Part shown: positions 23,001 to 37,699 of the stretch, piece by piece
How the letters are laid out: every line of letters starts with the position of its first letter
Numbering within the stretch: position 1 is the stretch's first letter
Assembly (NCBI GenBank): GCA_025642065.1
Contig: JAODUP010000845.1
Coordinates: 62,001-126,000, forward strand
From: Paralvinella palmiformis
Lineage: Eukaryota; Annelida; Polychaeta; Terebellida; Alvinellidae
Length of the DNA stretch: 64,000 nt
Direction of reading: 5' to 3'
Notes under the pieces: generated by a model
Database searches by the model: none
Seen by the model: the letters and a program-made list of their open reading frames with translations, nothing else
What the model was told of the DNA's origin: nothing
Made by a program: the position numbers and the translations under genes

Positions 23001-25033
23001 GATTAGTAGGCAGAGATGTGGCTATTTTGTTCCAACTCTGGCTCTTATTGGGTTGAATCCTATAGAGTGGTGTGTCAAGGACGGCTGAAAACATCTTTCC
23101 TTCAGCTGGTAGGAAATGTGGGGTCCATATCAGTTGAGGTGGATCTGAGAGCTCCATTTTCACTCCCAAAAAAAATCGACTTAACTGTGAGCATATACGG
23201 TAACCAAATATAACACTGAGGCATCTATTTTGGTAAAAATGACCCCGAAACAACTCATGAAAAATACCGTAAAAGGTTTTTAAAACAAAATTCTGCCTAT
23301 TCTAGAAATTCTCACAAATCCACAAGCGCTACTATGTAGCCATTTATTATAACTGTATATAAGAAATACATTCCAGTTGCAATGTTAATAGCATTCCCTT
23401 GAACAAAATTCACAAATTTTTCGAATGTCACAAATATAACTGATAAAATACCAGAACAAATACGTGAACCCCCAAATTTATACCAGAAGCAATTCAGTAA
23501 TTTGAGAATTGACTGTAAGTCGATATGAACATGCAAATAATGGAATGAATTTTAATATGATTGGAGAACGCAGAAAGAAATATTTCAAATGTTTTAAAAG
23601 TAACCCTCGCAGTACTGGTCACCTGGGAGATATCAGAGAGGAGCAACTCCATAGAGGAATATCCCCCAGACACATGTTTTATGAACTGAGTTGAAACCCA
23701 ATCTTGTATGTTTGCAGCACTCTAAAGGCTGCACTACCAGATTGCCTTCTACCGTAAGTGATTTCTTTGGATTCGCGTGTAAATGATGGATGTAGGTACA
23801 GTAATGCAATTTATACAAGCTCATCCACAAATAGAGATGTTTGCTTAAATGTAATGTTAAGCATACCAATCAGTTTCCAGTCAACTCGCCTCATTTCAAG
23901 GTTCGTCCATACACAACTTATCTCATCAATCATCAACTCAGCCGACACCATCTAGATCCCATCACTTTACCGACTCAGCCATCATCAGGAGCAATGTTGT
24001 TATTATGAACAGTGCCATTATTAATGCTTACAAATATGATGAACATATAATAAAAAAACACCGTAATTACAGGCAAGGTAAGCAATTTAAAAATTCGAAA
24101 ACACATTTTAATTTATTAAAGATACTCTGAACTTTAACTCTGAAATAAATGTGTTTGATTCCGTTCAAATAAATTATACTGATTACTTATTAACTGACAT
24201 GTTAAACTTAGTTCATTGTTTAGACTCACGCACTAATATGTAAAATATAGTTTTTGAAAATTAAATTAACACTTATCCCACATGCTGATATGATCTCACA
24301 AGAAAAAGCCAAAACATAATTATAAAGATTTCTGCAGTTATCTGCGTATGTTTGCCATGCATTTTATTATAACTCTAGAGTAGAGAGATTGCAATTATAC
24401 AGTTTGAACATTCCTAACTATCAAGGTTCTGAAACTATTGACTTGCAAAGTTGGTAGAAAATAAATTGAACTCGATAAAACACTATTTGCATTAGCTTCA
24501 TCTTATAGTAGGTTTGGATAGATCTATGAACAGGGTTCATACACATTTTGACATCTCAAATTCCAGGACTTTCCAGGACCTTCCAATGTCAAATTCAAGG
24601 TCCTTTTCAATGAATTCACGAACTTTTAACGTGCAAAGATACACCCATATTTCGGAAGAAGTGTAACGAATGAATTCCTGTATGCTTGTTGATTAGAAAT
24701 ATAGATCTATGTGTCCAAATTCCAGGATTTTCAAGGACCTCTACAAAAATTCCAGGCCTGGAATCCAAATTTTCAAATTCCAGGACTTTCCAGGTTTTCA
24801 AAGACCCCTGCGAACCCTGTATGAAACAGTCTCATCTCTATAGTGCCAAATAAATAAAAAGTTACCAGGATTCAAACAGGGGTTAAAAATTCCAAGTGGC
24901 ATTATTAGAGGTCTTTGTGAAACCTAAAAATTGTGCCAGATCTCATGATAATTGATATACATGGTAGTTGATATATACAAAATATGAATACAATCTGGTC
25001 TGGGAAGCACTGGTTGATTTTATTTGGAATGAC

Positions 25034-25078
<45 letters not shown>

Positions 25079-26416
25079 ACAAACTATTAACAATATATAG
25101 CTAAACATTGTCTTCAGTTACCAAATGCGTTACAGCACGAACATCATAATGCTGACTGTGGCAAACTCAATTATTTTTCTCTGAGAAACTGAAAATCTAG
25201 ATCAGACCATACTGTGAGCCGAGTTCTTGTTACTCCTAAACAATTAGTACTGTATACACTCGTGTATGAGCCAGTCGCAAAAAACCACCGCTTTTAGGAC
25301 CAATAAACCCCACCCCCAAAAAAGGCTGAACCAATTTTTAGATTTGGAAAAAAAAATTGATTCAGAACCAAAAACTTCAACACCATCACCCTCTTCACTG
25401 GCCTCATTTTTCGTTCCATTCCGTTACACACGCTCACATATTTCGATAGTGATCACAAGTCTTTGTGACCACATCACTAATTAGAGCATCAGATTAAATA
25501 ATTATGGCGGTTATCATGATTATCGTAATCAATTTGTTGTATCGTATTTCCCCCTAAATTATGGCCAATATGACCCGCGTATAAGACGCACTCAATTTTG
25601 GCATCAATTTCGGAGTATTAAAACTGCAACTGATATGCAAGTATATACAGTATATGGATTTGCCTAAATATGGATGATGACAAATATTTTCCATTCGAGC
25701 TCGTGTTCGGGAAGAAGAAATGAATTAACAACACAGCTGTTGTCCATTGATAAGATTGATGTTTTACGCCACTTTTGTGCGCACGGGAGGCTAAATGGGA
25801 CGAACGACCTCCAAAGATAACGAAGCGAAGTGAAAGATGAAACGACCTTCGGATGTGCCCACACTGAGATTTTAACCTGGGTGGTAGTGACCTGTGGTCC
25901 AACGCGCTACCGCTAGGCCACGGAGGCGCCCCCGGCATTGTCCATGACAATGGGCCAAGTACAATGAAGGAATTAATTATTTTGTTTTAGGATTGAGTTG
26001 GTTTATAAATGGAGCGAGTTGGTGATGAGCCGAGAGTGTATAGGCTGAGCTCGAAATGAGCTATTTCACTTTTAAACAAGTCACAAATTGACAGATTTTA
26101 ACACAAAATAAATTGTTGTTGTTGTTGTTGCGTTGTTGACAATTTTAGATATTTCTCATCAACTAGCCAATCAGTTGCAAACAATACAATCAGATCTTAC
26201 CTATTATTCCACCAAAATCAAACACTGTTGACAGATCTGCTGATATTTCGGCATTAAACTGAGCTGGAATTAAATTAGCACAAGAATTATTCTTCTAAGT
26301 AAGAAATTTATAACTTATAAAGTGTATAAACATAATTCTTTTTCTAAACATCACAAATCACAGAGGAACAGGATGTTCTTTTCTAGACACCTTCTGACAC
26401 AGACACACACACACAC

Positions 26417-26477
<61 letters not shown>

Positions 26478-27911
26478 TACTAATTCTCCAGAGGGTTAGT
26501 AGTTCAAACAACATCACAATTTTAATTGTTTTTAACTACATGAAAAGTTGGTTATAAATAACTAGGATATAGAAAAACAGTAGCTTAACTCGAAGTCGAA
26601 GTCATTAACTGGTCCGGTCAAATCACCATTCACTTCCATAGTAAAGAAACTAAGATGCCATGAAAACTTTCTTAATACGAAGTAATTTTTCAGGCCCCAG
26701 CAGCATTAAATCAATATAAATCGGGCCGGTTATGACGAAATACGATGTTTGAAATTTAAACAGTAAGAAATTATAACTGATTTTTTTTTTCATGTAAAAT
26801 CGTTACGGAGAATGGGAAATAAAAGATGACATGAATTGTTGTTTTTCATCAAGCAATCAGAGACTACGAACACATTTGCTCCGTGTTTCCCATGCATGAC
26901 AAAACTCCAGGCAATACACGTATTAAAACAGGGTTGTTTTCACCAATTATCACAAGTGAGCTCCTGTGGCCTAGCGGTTAAGCAGTCGGCACTTGGTGCC
27001 AACGGTCGCAGGTTCGAACCCCCCGTAAGAGGTCGAAACTTTTCCAGGGATTAATTTCTCGGCTCACTACATCGTGGGTGGCTGACCACGTTAAATGGCG
27101 CTGCCGTCTCCACTGAATTATTTAAAATAAAGGGGGACGTTAAAAACCCCCCGAGGACGTAAAACAACCTGGCAGTGGCCACCCTCAGGGTATTTCGGCT
27201 CCATCTTTCCATACTGCTCCCCTGTGAGTGGTGGGGGAGGAGGTTTCTCAACCACTCCAACATAGAGGCTGTGCTGATTAAGCGACAGCCTGGGGATTCT
27301 CCCCCGAACAACAAAACCAAACCAAACCAACCAATTATCACTCATGCTTCTGTAACTAATAGCTGATACATAGATGGCAACTAGATTTGAAAACTGGCAT
27401 AAGTACCATTATAACAAAAGGAATTCCCATTCCCCTTGAATTGTCTAAATGGTGTCATATAATTTGTAGAAAAAATATGCTGAGGTCCTGAAAAAGCCTT
27501 TTTTTATTGATGGATGAAACATCCCATAAACAAAGAAAACAAGGGTATTCCAGTCAAAAACACACAGAGTGTTCTGCCAAAATTGTATTAATGAACTAAT
27601 TAATTACTGACTAACAACAAAGAAATATTTAAACATTTCTTATTATATTCTGTTTACATACTCCTCTGTTCTTCCCCTCAATAGATGTACACCTTTCCCT
27701 CGGATTGAAAAACAACCCTATTTAATAGATTTAGCCCTATGAATAAATAACCAGCAAAAAAAAGGAAGAATGTTATACTTACTTGTATGATGTATATAGT
27801 CTGGTAGCCAATACAGAAACACGTAGCTGACTAATTTGGCAAAAAATAGTGAGAGAGAAAACTCAACAACTCCCTGAAAAATAAATACACTGAGTTGATA
27901 ACTGGTATGCA

Positions 27912-27949
<38 letters not shown>

Positions 27950-30900
27950 TGTGTGTGTATACATGTGTAAATTCTTAGTGAGCCTAAGAATTTACATTTA
28001 ATTTAAACTATAATCAAATACTTCCATACACTTATAGTTTTTTGTCGCCCAGATATTAATCAGACTTCAGATATGTGGTCAAGAGGTAACTCCCCAAGAA
28101 AATGAGACGAATAAATGAGATAACTATAGACATAGACACCGCTATATTTTAAACACAACCTGCAGCTCGAAAGCTGAGTGCACCGACACCTGTGTTGGAT
28201 TTGTGTCCTTTGTTTGAGAAAAAGCGAGTGTTTTGTTTCGCCTTAGCACTATGCATATAGGGGACATGCCAAGGCCTGAAAAATCAGTTGCCCAGATGCC
28301 CCGGGCAAATATATTTTCATGCTGGGCTAGTGCTGATCGAAGATCACTTTCCCATTCGGGCAAGTGCTGTTTTAAGACGAAAATATGTGTGTGCATGGCT
28401 GATAAGTGAGCCAATTAAAAAAATAGTTCTTTCCTGCTGCATACCTATACTTATAATCTGCAATGCAAAGTTGGATGTGAGTGCTAGTTATGCCTAAAGC
28501 CGAAATTCCATATACGCCACATGCGAATCCGAATGTGTATGCGACTTTGTGGTATCCATGTGTTTCATAAACCCCTCTCACCTTCTTGTCTATTTTTCTT
28601 CGGAAAGCCTGCCTGGACACTCGAATTGTATGGTTGAATCCAGAATTTTACGACCCGGTCATAAAATTATGGATTTAACCATCCATTTTGTCCCATACGC
28701 AGTCACACATATAGAATTACACTCATACATTTACATGTTTTCCATTTTTTTGTTGGATTCGCATAGCGCATATGAAATCTCGCTTAAAATCGAGATTCCA
28801 TATACACAGTATGCCTAATGTGCCATTGCAGTATCCATGTGTTTCAGACACCCCTCTCAAAATTTTAACGATCTGGGTTATAAAAATATCGATTCAACTG
28901 TCCAATTCTCATTCGCACCAATCGCTACGTGGAGCGATCTGTTTTGTCACATTTGGAAATCACATATGCAGTCACACATATGGAATCACACCTTCCTAAT
29001 TTTGTCGCATTCTGATTCGCATAATGCATACTGCATATTTGGAATCTCAGATTAAGACAACACACTGCCTATTTAAATGATATTGGCGATTAAAAGCTGT
29101 ATTCATTGCAGTTTACTGCCTATGCGTTCTTGGTAATTTAAAATTTTATTTATATAGTGAAAATGAAAACAACTGTGAGTAACTCAGCAAACCAGCAATG
29201 GGCTTCACTGAATAAGCATTTCTTATCAAACACTTCCCTATTTGTCAATTTTTATTGAAAATACATGTTTATATGTAGGCAGGTGAAATATAGCAGATTT
29301 AAATACAAATGATAATTTTGGATTATGTCAAAATTTATTGGGTAAGTGAAAACATCTGTTAGGCAAGTGCATTTCCAATCTACTTGCCCAGGGGCAACTG
29401 AATTGAAAATTATTCTGGCCCTGGACATACTAATGAAGGGTATCTGCCCAGGAATAACACAGCTAGTGAAACATCACACAAACTCCGGTTACACCAGGAT
29501 TTTAAACCTGTTATGTGAGTTTGTCTCCTTGTTTCAAGACCCAAACATATTGCAACCAAATAAAATCCATCATTTATCAGACAGTCACAAAAACAAAATA
29601 TTTGAAGAATGTTAAGCCACAAAGCCGAAACTTTCCTGAAAACCTAAATTTTGACTTTGCAAAACTTTTGTGTCACTTTTCTGTCACTAAAAGGAATGAA
29701 TGAAAACTCATAGGGCACCTCCATGGTCCAACTGGTAGCGCATTGGATAACAGATCACTACCACCTGAGTTCGAATTTTGGCATTGGCATATCTGAAAGG
29801 TGTTTCATATTTGACTTCACTTCATTACCTTTGGATGTCGCTCGGCCCATTTAGCCTACCATGTGTGCAAAAGTGGCTGGAAAACATCAAGCATCATCCA
29901 AAGCTGGTAAAAAGCTAATTTTTATCTATAATTAACATCGGATATAGACTATTTCGAGCAACATACCGGTATCTTGAGAGCAGCACAGAAGGTAATGGCC
30001 TTAGTCTCTGGTGTCGGAGTACCGACATCTTCGTTCAGCAGTGGCGAGCCTTCCTGTTGGATATTACCAGAATCGGATATATCGGATGACCGAGTGTGCT
30101 GACAAAAACAGCGAGAAATCAAAATGCTAGAATAATCCGACAGAGACAATTGCACGAAACACATACCACAGGTTGTCACTATTAGAAAGTATGACAGTCA
30201 AAAATGGCAGGCCACTTGATATTGTATTAAAGAAGTTGCTCACCGACAATATTAGTATCTAGTAGCCAGTTACACTGAGTGAATAAGAGTGAAACGTGGT
30301 CAAACAACAAGTGAGTTAATCAGTGCAGTGAACAGACAACGGTATAGTGGAAAAATTAATTGGCTGCGCAAAATGAGTATAAAATAACAACTCTATGAAT
30401 ACTAAATTGGGTTACAGTGAAAACTGGCAGATAATATTTTTATATCTGTGAAGTAACAAAGTGCAATTATGAAAACATAATTCTGAGTGTGTGTGTGTGT
30501 GTTACACACACACACACAACACACACATACATACACCCACCCACACACCCTTTTATTTATTCATTTATGTGTGGGTAGTTCTAATTAAATATTGGAAATA
30601 CCAAAAATATTACCCTCTCAAGAATCTAAATTAAACTGTTAAAACTGTACTAAAATATTTGAAATTCTGGGATATTACTTTAATTTATCTAGTTCAGTCC
30701 CTGTTAGAAAACAACCTAGGATATTAATGTGTATTGTAACATTTAATATATATTATAAAGCAAAATGTGAAGAGACCCTTCTTACCCGAGCAATAATCTC
30801 TCTTTGATCGCTCTCTAGCACACATCCAACATCATGAGGATCTGAATCATGAGAAAGCAGAAAATAATCAGTAGGTGTTTACATCAGACGTCTGATATTG

Positions 30901-33900
30901 GTTGAGATGGGAAACTTGCCGAATGTGTGGTAAATGTGAAAATGGCATTCGTGTGAATGATGAATGAGGTTTGATTTCCAGGTGAATGATATAAAACAAA
31001 GAAAAATCACAGTCAGTACACAATAACATAAAGAGGAACAGTTTCATACGGAAATGGCAGAGATTCACGATTTATGCTTTTATGGCCACTTTTTTCGGTA
31101 CACAGTAGGCTAAATGGGCCGAGCGACCTCCAAAGGTCACAGATGAAACACCCTTCGGATATGCCCACGCTGAGGTTCGAACTCGGGTGGTGGTGATCTG
31201 TTGTCCAACGCGCTACCAGTTAGACCACGGAGGCCCCCCACGGAAATGGCAGAAGATGGACGTTCCATGATTATCAATTAAAGCTATCACAACTTCTGTA
31301 TTAAAAAGTCTTATAATGATATTGAAATACATCTTCGAAAACTAATTTAGCCTTCACATTTGCAAGATGCATGTTTTCCTATAAAATGAGTTGAAACTAA
31401 TTTTGGGAAATCTAATGTTGACGTAATGCTGGGTAAAGCAACACTACATACTGACAAGCTAATATCTTCATAGAAATAATTATTAATATTACTAACTGGG
31501 AGATGAAGTAGAGGTTACCACAGATGACAAAAACAAAAATCCTGTACATTTCACATTTTCTAAACCAATATCCACCCATTAAAAATATATAGTTTGATGT
31601 TGTTGGGGTAATAGGTGCTTATATAATGAATAATCTACATGTTCTTGAAAATATAATACAATTTTGTGAATAAAATAAATATATTTAAGCTGCCCAGGAC
31701 TGAAAAGCTTTGTGACATAACGGCCCACCAATTTGGGATTTTTACCTTTTTTTCTTATTGTCACAAGCTGATTTGGGGCTCATATATTTTAAGGATTTTT
31801 GACTGAGAATTCATCTGTTTCCACTATAAAAGTCCATACATTGAAAAAATAAAGTGGGTGCGGTCTTCTCACTGATCCAGTACGGCGGTGCTTAAATATT
31901 CCTATTCAATCATCAGAAAATTCACCAATTTCCCTTGCCCCCAAAATAATACAATTTTGTGAATAAAATAAATATATTTAAGCTGTCCAGGACTGAAAAG
32001 CTTTGTGACATAACGGCCCACCAATTTGGGATTTTTAACTTTTTTTCTTATTGTCACAAGCTGATTTGGGGCTCATATATTGTTGCCTACTCTCTCCCTA
32101 TCTTTCATAGGTTTTATTAGCTGGGATTATATTATATGTATGTATTTATTTATTGGTATAATTTGTTATTTATCAGCGCACTGTATAAAATATTAGAATT
32201 GTCCTTCTGACATTCTTCTTTTCAACAGCATAGAGTAGTTCTAGTTTACAAAATGATATAACTATATGACCGTGGGTAAATCTATGATGATCATGATGAT
32301 GATGATGATGAGACTGTTTCTATACATAAGTAATTCAATTATAATAACATGGGACAATTATTGACTCAAGGTCACCAGTATCAGAGAAAATCAAAGTTTA
32401 AGATTAAATATCCACATTCCAAATCAATGTCGTAATTTTTAGAGCACCTTAAGGTAACACAATGACGTGTGGATCCAGAATGTTGATTTCAATGGGATTC
32501 TATGGCTTAAAAATACCAATTTATTTCATACATCAAATATATTTTAGAATGTAAACTACATCGTGATATTTGGACTCGATACAATATTTACTGTTGCTAT
32601 TGCCATCTGAGGTAACATAATTATATCATTATTTTATCATATGTATTGATACCTTTCTCTTAGTTGCTACTCAGTCGTTGATCATTCAGTCAAAATTCAG
32701 TAAGATTTTGAAACATCACAGAAACCTACACACACACACACACATCTTTAAATACTGCACACACACACACTCACACACACACATTAATTTTTCTGTGCTG
32801 ATCTGTTGCTAAGCCATATTCACTGACTCACTTATTGATTCACACACACACACACACAAATATGCACACACACACATTAACGTTTCTGTGCAGATGTGTT
32901 GCTAAGCCATACTCACACACACACTCATTGACACACACACACACACACTTACGCGGTACAAGGAAGAAGAAAACGAAGATCCCTAATGCAGCAATAATAG
33001 CTCCTGGTACGATAAATGACAGGCCCCATTCATCTTCAGCAAAACCACCAGCTATCAACGAGCCGATGATGTTACCAAATGACGTGTGAGAGTTCCACAG
33101 ACCCATGATTAAACCACGCCTTGAAGACAGAAGAAGAAAAAACAACAATATGTTACTATGTGTACTATATCTGTGTATACGATCATAACATTATATCATA
33201 TTACAATATGTTACTACGTATGACTATGTCCCATAATGAGTCAATATAAACACAGATATTTTTACAATTACGAGTCATTTCTATAGCCTCATACACTGTT
33301 CTCACCCAAGATATACGGCCACGAGATTAGAGAAATGAGTCAAGGACTGAAGAATGAAAAACCTACAGACACAGATAATGATGAGACTCAATCCCAAGAC
33401 CTGGAGGTCTGCATTATATCCTTGAGCACCCCCGAGCATCCCGTGCGGGCCACAGTGGGCTGCAACTCACCGGGCAGGCGATAATAATGGTGATAATTTT
33501 CAAGGGTGGGAGCTGTTGGGAGCCTCATGGGTAGAGTTTGAGACTATTTACCTATGGCTAAGGATATTCTATGCGGGAGATCGCAGGTTGGCACTGCGGT
33601 CGTGGCACTATAGTAGCAGGAGTTTTTCATCCAGCCAGGCAACTGGCAAGGTATTCTCCACCGAATATGCCATATATTCTAAATTTATTCAGAATTAGTC
33701 TCCGTGGGGAAGCTATAAATTACAGACCATATGCGTTTCCCTCATTGAGGTTTCCAGCCACGTTAAAAACTGGCATTTCGGGCATTTTTATTATCATTAT
33801 ACATATTGTTGCAGTGCCGTTGCCGGGCCCCACATAATTTTTGGTGCAGCCTTTGTTTATAACTTTCGGGCGCACATTTTCAACAAAAATAGTGATGCGA

Positions 33901-34405
33901 ATTGTCATTTTTGGCTCAGAACTCACTTTATTAGCAAATATAATTTTTTATGAAACTTCTTTAAATTATCACCAGAATCAAAGTTGATTGATTGCCACTT
34001 CGCTTGAGCGCGTTAATGGACTATACTGGGTTAACGCTATGGGCGTTTGTGTGCCTATCACTGGAATGTGGCTGTGCTGTGGGCTTGGTATGTAACTTTG
34101 AGGTACGGTGCGGCCGTCCGCATTGAATAGTGTTGTGGGGCGGTTGTGGTCCTCTTTAATACTGGTTGGCTGCAGGCCAGAAATATTAGCCTGTGCAGAG
34201 TCTGCACCATAGAGGACTACCAAATGGATTTTAGGGGTAATCTATGTGTATATGTGTGTGTGCATGTGTGTGTGTGTGTGTTACAAGTTACTTACTTTCC
34301 TTTACCAAACCAATTTGCTACACAGGTCACAACAGTTGGCCAACCAGTTGACTGAGCAAAACCACCCAATATCTGTAAAATAATAATATAGTTAACACAC
34401 ACACA

Positions 34406-34443
<38 letters not shown>

Positions 34444-34534
34444 CATGTGTGTGTGTGTGTCTCTCTCTCTCTCGCTCTCTATCTATCTATCTCTGTGTGT
34501 GTGTGTGTGTGTGTGTATCTGTATGTTTTAGCTA

Positions 34535-34602
<68 letters not shown>

Positions 34603-37600
34603 TGTGTGTGTGTGTGTGTGTATCTGTATGTTTTAGCTATGTGTGTGTGTGTGTGTGTGTGTGCGTGTGTGTGTGTCTACATATTTGTAAAGATTCTACA
34701 TAATATTCTAAATTAAAGTATCCAAGCCTTTTTAATCATCCAATTAACGCTGACTCCTGTCATTTGGTTGTAGTCTGGGCATTTTATTTAGGTCATAATA
34801 GAAATCAGGTTCACCGGAGAGGAGGGGGGGGGGAGTCTATCTGCACCCGATAACCTAAAGAAATTACGGCATTCTAATTTTGCTGATAGAATAATTGTTG
34901 AAACTGTTCAATGTCAGTCAACAAATTTAATGACTCATCTATGTCACACGATACAGACAAAACGAACTAGGAAGTTATATCCATAATATTACATTTGGTT
35001 TCTCTAGTAAAGTAGACATTTATGAAACAACAGTACTGACTGTTTGACAGCTGATGGACAAAACTATTCAGTAAACTACTTTGAATAAAATATTTTTGGA
35101 ATGACTTGGTTGTGTATACATATTGTGTGTGTGTGTGTGTGTGTGAGGTTGAGAAAGACATAGAATTAATCAATCACACACGCACAGACACATACAGAAA
35201 GAGATAAATGAGGGAGAGAGTGTGTCCAAAAAAAAATCAGAATTCAACGACTGAACATTTTAGGCTAAGCAGGTTACATTCTGAATTTTGGAATATAAAT
35301 TCTCCAATCAGCTGACATTATAACTGACAGCAGACCAACCTGAACGGCAAGAAAATACGCCACATGGTGAATTTTCCAATATGCTGCCAAGCCGAACAGG
35401 GCTACCGTCGTCCCACTCATCAACATACCAGCTGACAGGAAGTATCGCAAACTAACCCGCTCCGCAATATGTCCACTGTAAAGCAGAATAAAACAAGACG
35501 CATAATATTTTGGTGGATCGCACTAAAATAACAATGCGTACGACTGAAATAACAATAACGAGTAACACGCTTTAGCTGTGGATGAACGAATGAATGTGGT
35601 TTTACGGCACATCAGCAACAATGGTCATTTTGGGCCAAAACTAGTTAATGGTTTACGTTAAAATCACAAGCTTATTATTCTAAGAATACATTCTTCCTGC
35701 AATCTATCAATAAAAACAGTGAAGACCAGCTTCTGCCAGTATACAATTAATCTTATTATGCACATCAGTTGGCAAAAATTAGCTGTGGATGAAGAAACCG
35801 CAGAAGTGAATCATGGTCTGTGGTGTATCTTCTGTTTTCAGTAAGATGGTGCAAGTTTAGCCTCATCATTGGCTACACTTGGTACACAGGACTGAGAGGA
35901 CATGGAATGATTGGATGACAAGAGGATCCGAGCTCCAGTATCCACGTCCTGATTATCTAAAAATTATTACAAAAGAGAACACTTCTTTTAAAGTGTACAC
36001 AGCAACACTTATGCCAATGAATAGGTGCTATTTAAAATAGTTCAGTAATAATAATAATTTAGTATTGTTCAGAAAATATTCCCCCCCTCTCCCAAGCAAC
36101 CGTCCTGCTCCTAATGTCAGGTGGTTCACTAATGTAGATATCTGTCTTTATTTTACTCTTCTTCTGGTGACCCATTTGTGACTCAACAATACTGACATGA
36201 GTCAGCCTCCTCCATGGGTACAGATCCGGAATCATCTCACCATGAAACCTTTCGAAAGCTGGTAATCTCTCAGATCACACTTGGTGACCTTCACTGCTGA
36301 TATTGGTTTGTGACGATATGTCATGGAAGACGTGTCAGAAATGAATATAGTCATCTTTGAAGTTACACTTCCACAACCCATCCTCATCCATATTTGAAAC
36401 ATCAAAATAGATTTTTGCCCATCCACCTGGATGACTCTCTGGCTAAAATCACATCCTCCAGGTACCACATATATCACTGATACTGTTAGTTCGATTTTCC
36501 GAACGATCTCATTCTTTGTTACCTTTTTGGTTCCATCAAAATCATCAGTTACCATTATGAGTTATAACATTCTATTTTACACTATGAGAGCTAGACGATG
36601 AACTTTGTTAATGTCTTCAAAATACAGACAGCTCAATGGCAGACATGAGAGGCAAAAGGGAGAAAATGTAAATTAGATATCCAAAATATGACTACTATAA
36701 AAGTCTGAAGCCCCTTCATAGTCCATTCCTTGACGCGGTGATCATCACCAGGGGCTAGCGTGTCTCACCGAGCTCTGGCTTCTGTTAGGGACACCCAAGC
36801 TGGATTGGTCAAGGAGTTGAGGCTAGACCGATATAGACTTGAGGGTGAGGTAACCAAAACAGAAACTTCGGGGTGCTGAAGTCAGAGATATTCGACGGCA
36901 TGGTGCACTTTAACAGCCCATAATACCATGCATCAACAGCTATTTCGGCTACATTTCTGGACAATAGTAACGTAATCGGTGCTCGTCCTGTGATGACTCA
37001 CTAGGCAGGTACAGTGCCACTCTCCTTCTCCAGACGAAGCTGTATGGCACAAGAAGTGATCTACTGAGAACAGTATCATTCATAGTCACTGCTGGCCTCG
37101 ACATGTGTTCAACAAGCGAACGAGAAGAAGAAAGTTTGAAATATTATCACGGAGAACATATTAAGTGAGATGATAGAGATCTGATCAAAGCAAATTCTGT
37201 CATCAAGTGACCGGTTGTAGCTTTTCATCTGGTTAACCATCACTGAGGTATACTGATGGACCCTGGTCTCGTGGGTAGAGTGTGGGACTATTCACCAATG
37301 GTTATGGTCAAGCTATGTGAGAGCTCGGAGGTTCGAATCCCGGCCGTGGCACTACAGTAGGAGGAGTTTTTCATCCAACCAGGCAACTGGCAAGGTTTTC
37401 TCCGCCGAATAATCCATCTATTGTAAATTTATTTAGAATTAATTCCTGTGGTGAAGCTCTAAATTAGAAACCATATGCGTCTCCCTCACTTGAGGTGACC
37501 AGTAATGTAAAATAACTGCAATTTCGGCCATTATTAATATATGGCATTTAACAATTCAGTAATTTTATTCTAATAATTGAGATGAATGTCAGACTGCATC

Positions 37601-37662
37601 AACCAACTGAGAACAGATGGCAGATGACTTTTAGGAGACCTCAGGTTATTGTCCCCTTACTG

Positions 37663-37699
<37 letters not shown>

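Larger units (their letters stand above)
22003..26200 (-). other. SLC37 intron 11
   Basis: Holds the pogo-like element, a hAT-like MITE (24531-24819), a (TA)n tract, a pogo-related MITE (25248-25652), a family A SINE (25752-25934) and a (GTT)n tract near 26112-26132. 23203-24524 shows nothing recognised. Confidence 0.7.
28200..29520 (-). repeat. SINE family D split by a hAT-like insertion
   Basis: 28200-28269 carries the family D end (GAGTGTTTTGTTTCGCCTTA on +) and 29424-29520 carries the matching body and head (CACACAAACTCC, then ACCAGGATTTTAAACCTG). Together they make one D copy interrupted by the element at 28270-29423. Confidence 0.55.

Noticed and set aside
32835..33089. 84-codon His/Thr-rich + frame
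   Set aside because: A (CA)n translation running antisense over SLC37 exon 7.
34449..34703. 84-codon Cys/Val/Ser-rich frame
   Set aside because: Pure microsatellite translation of (GT)n and (CT)n.
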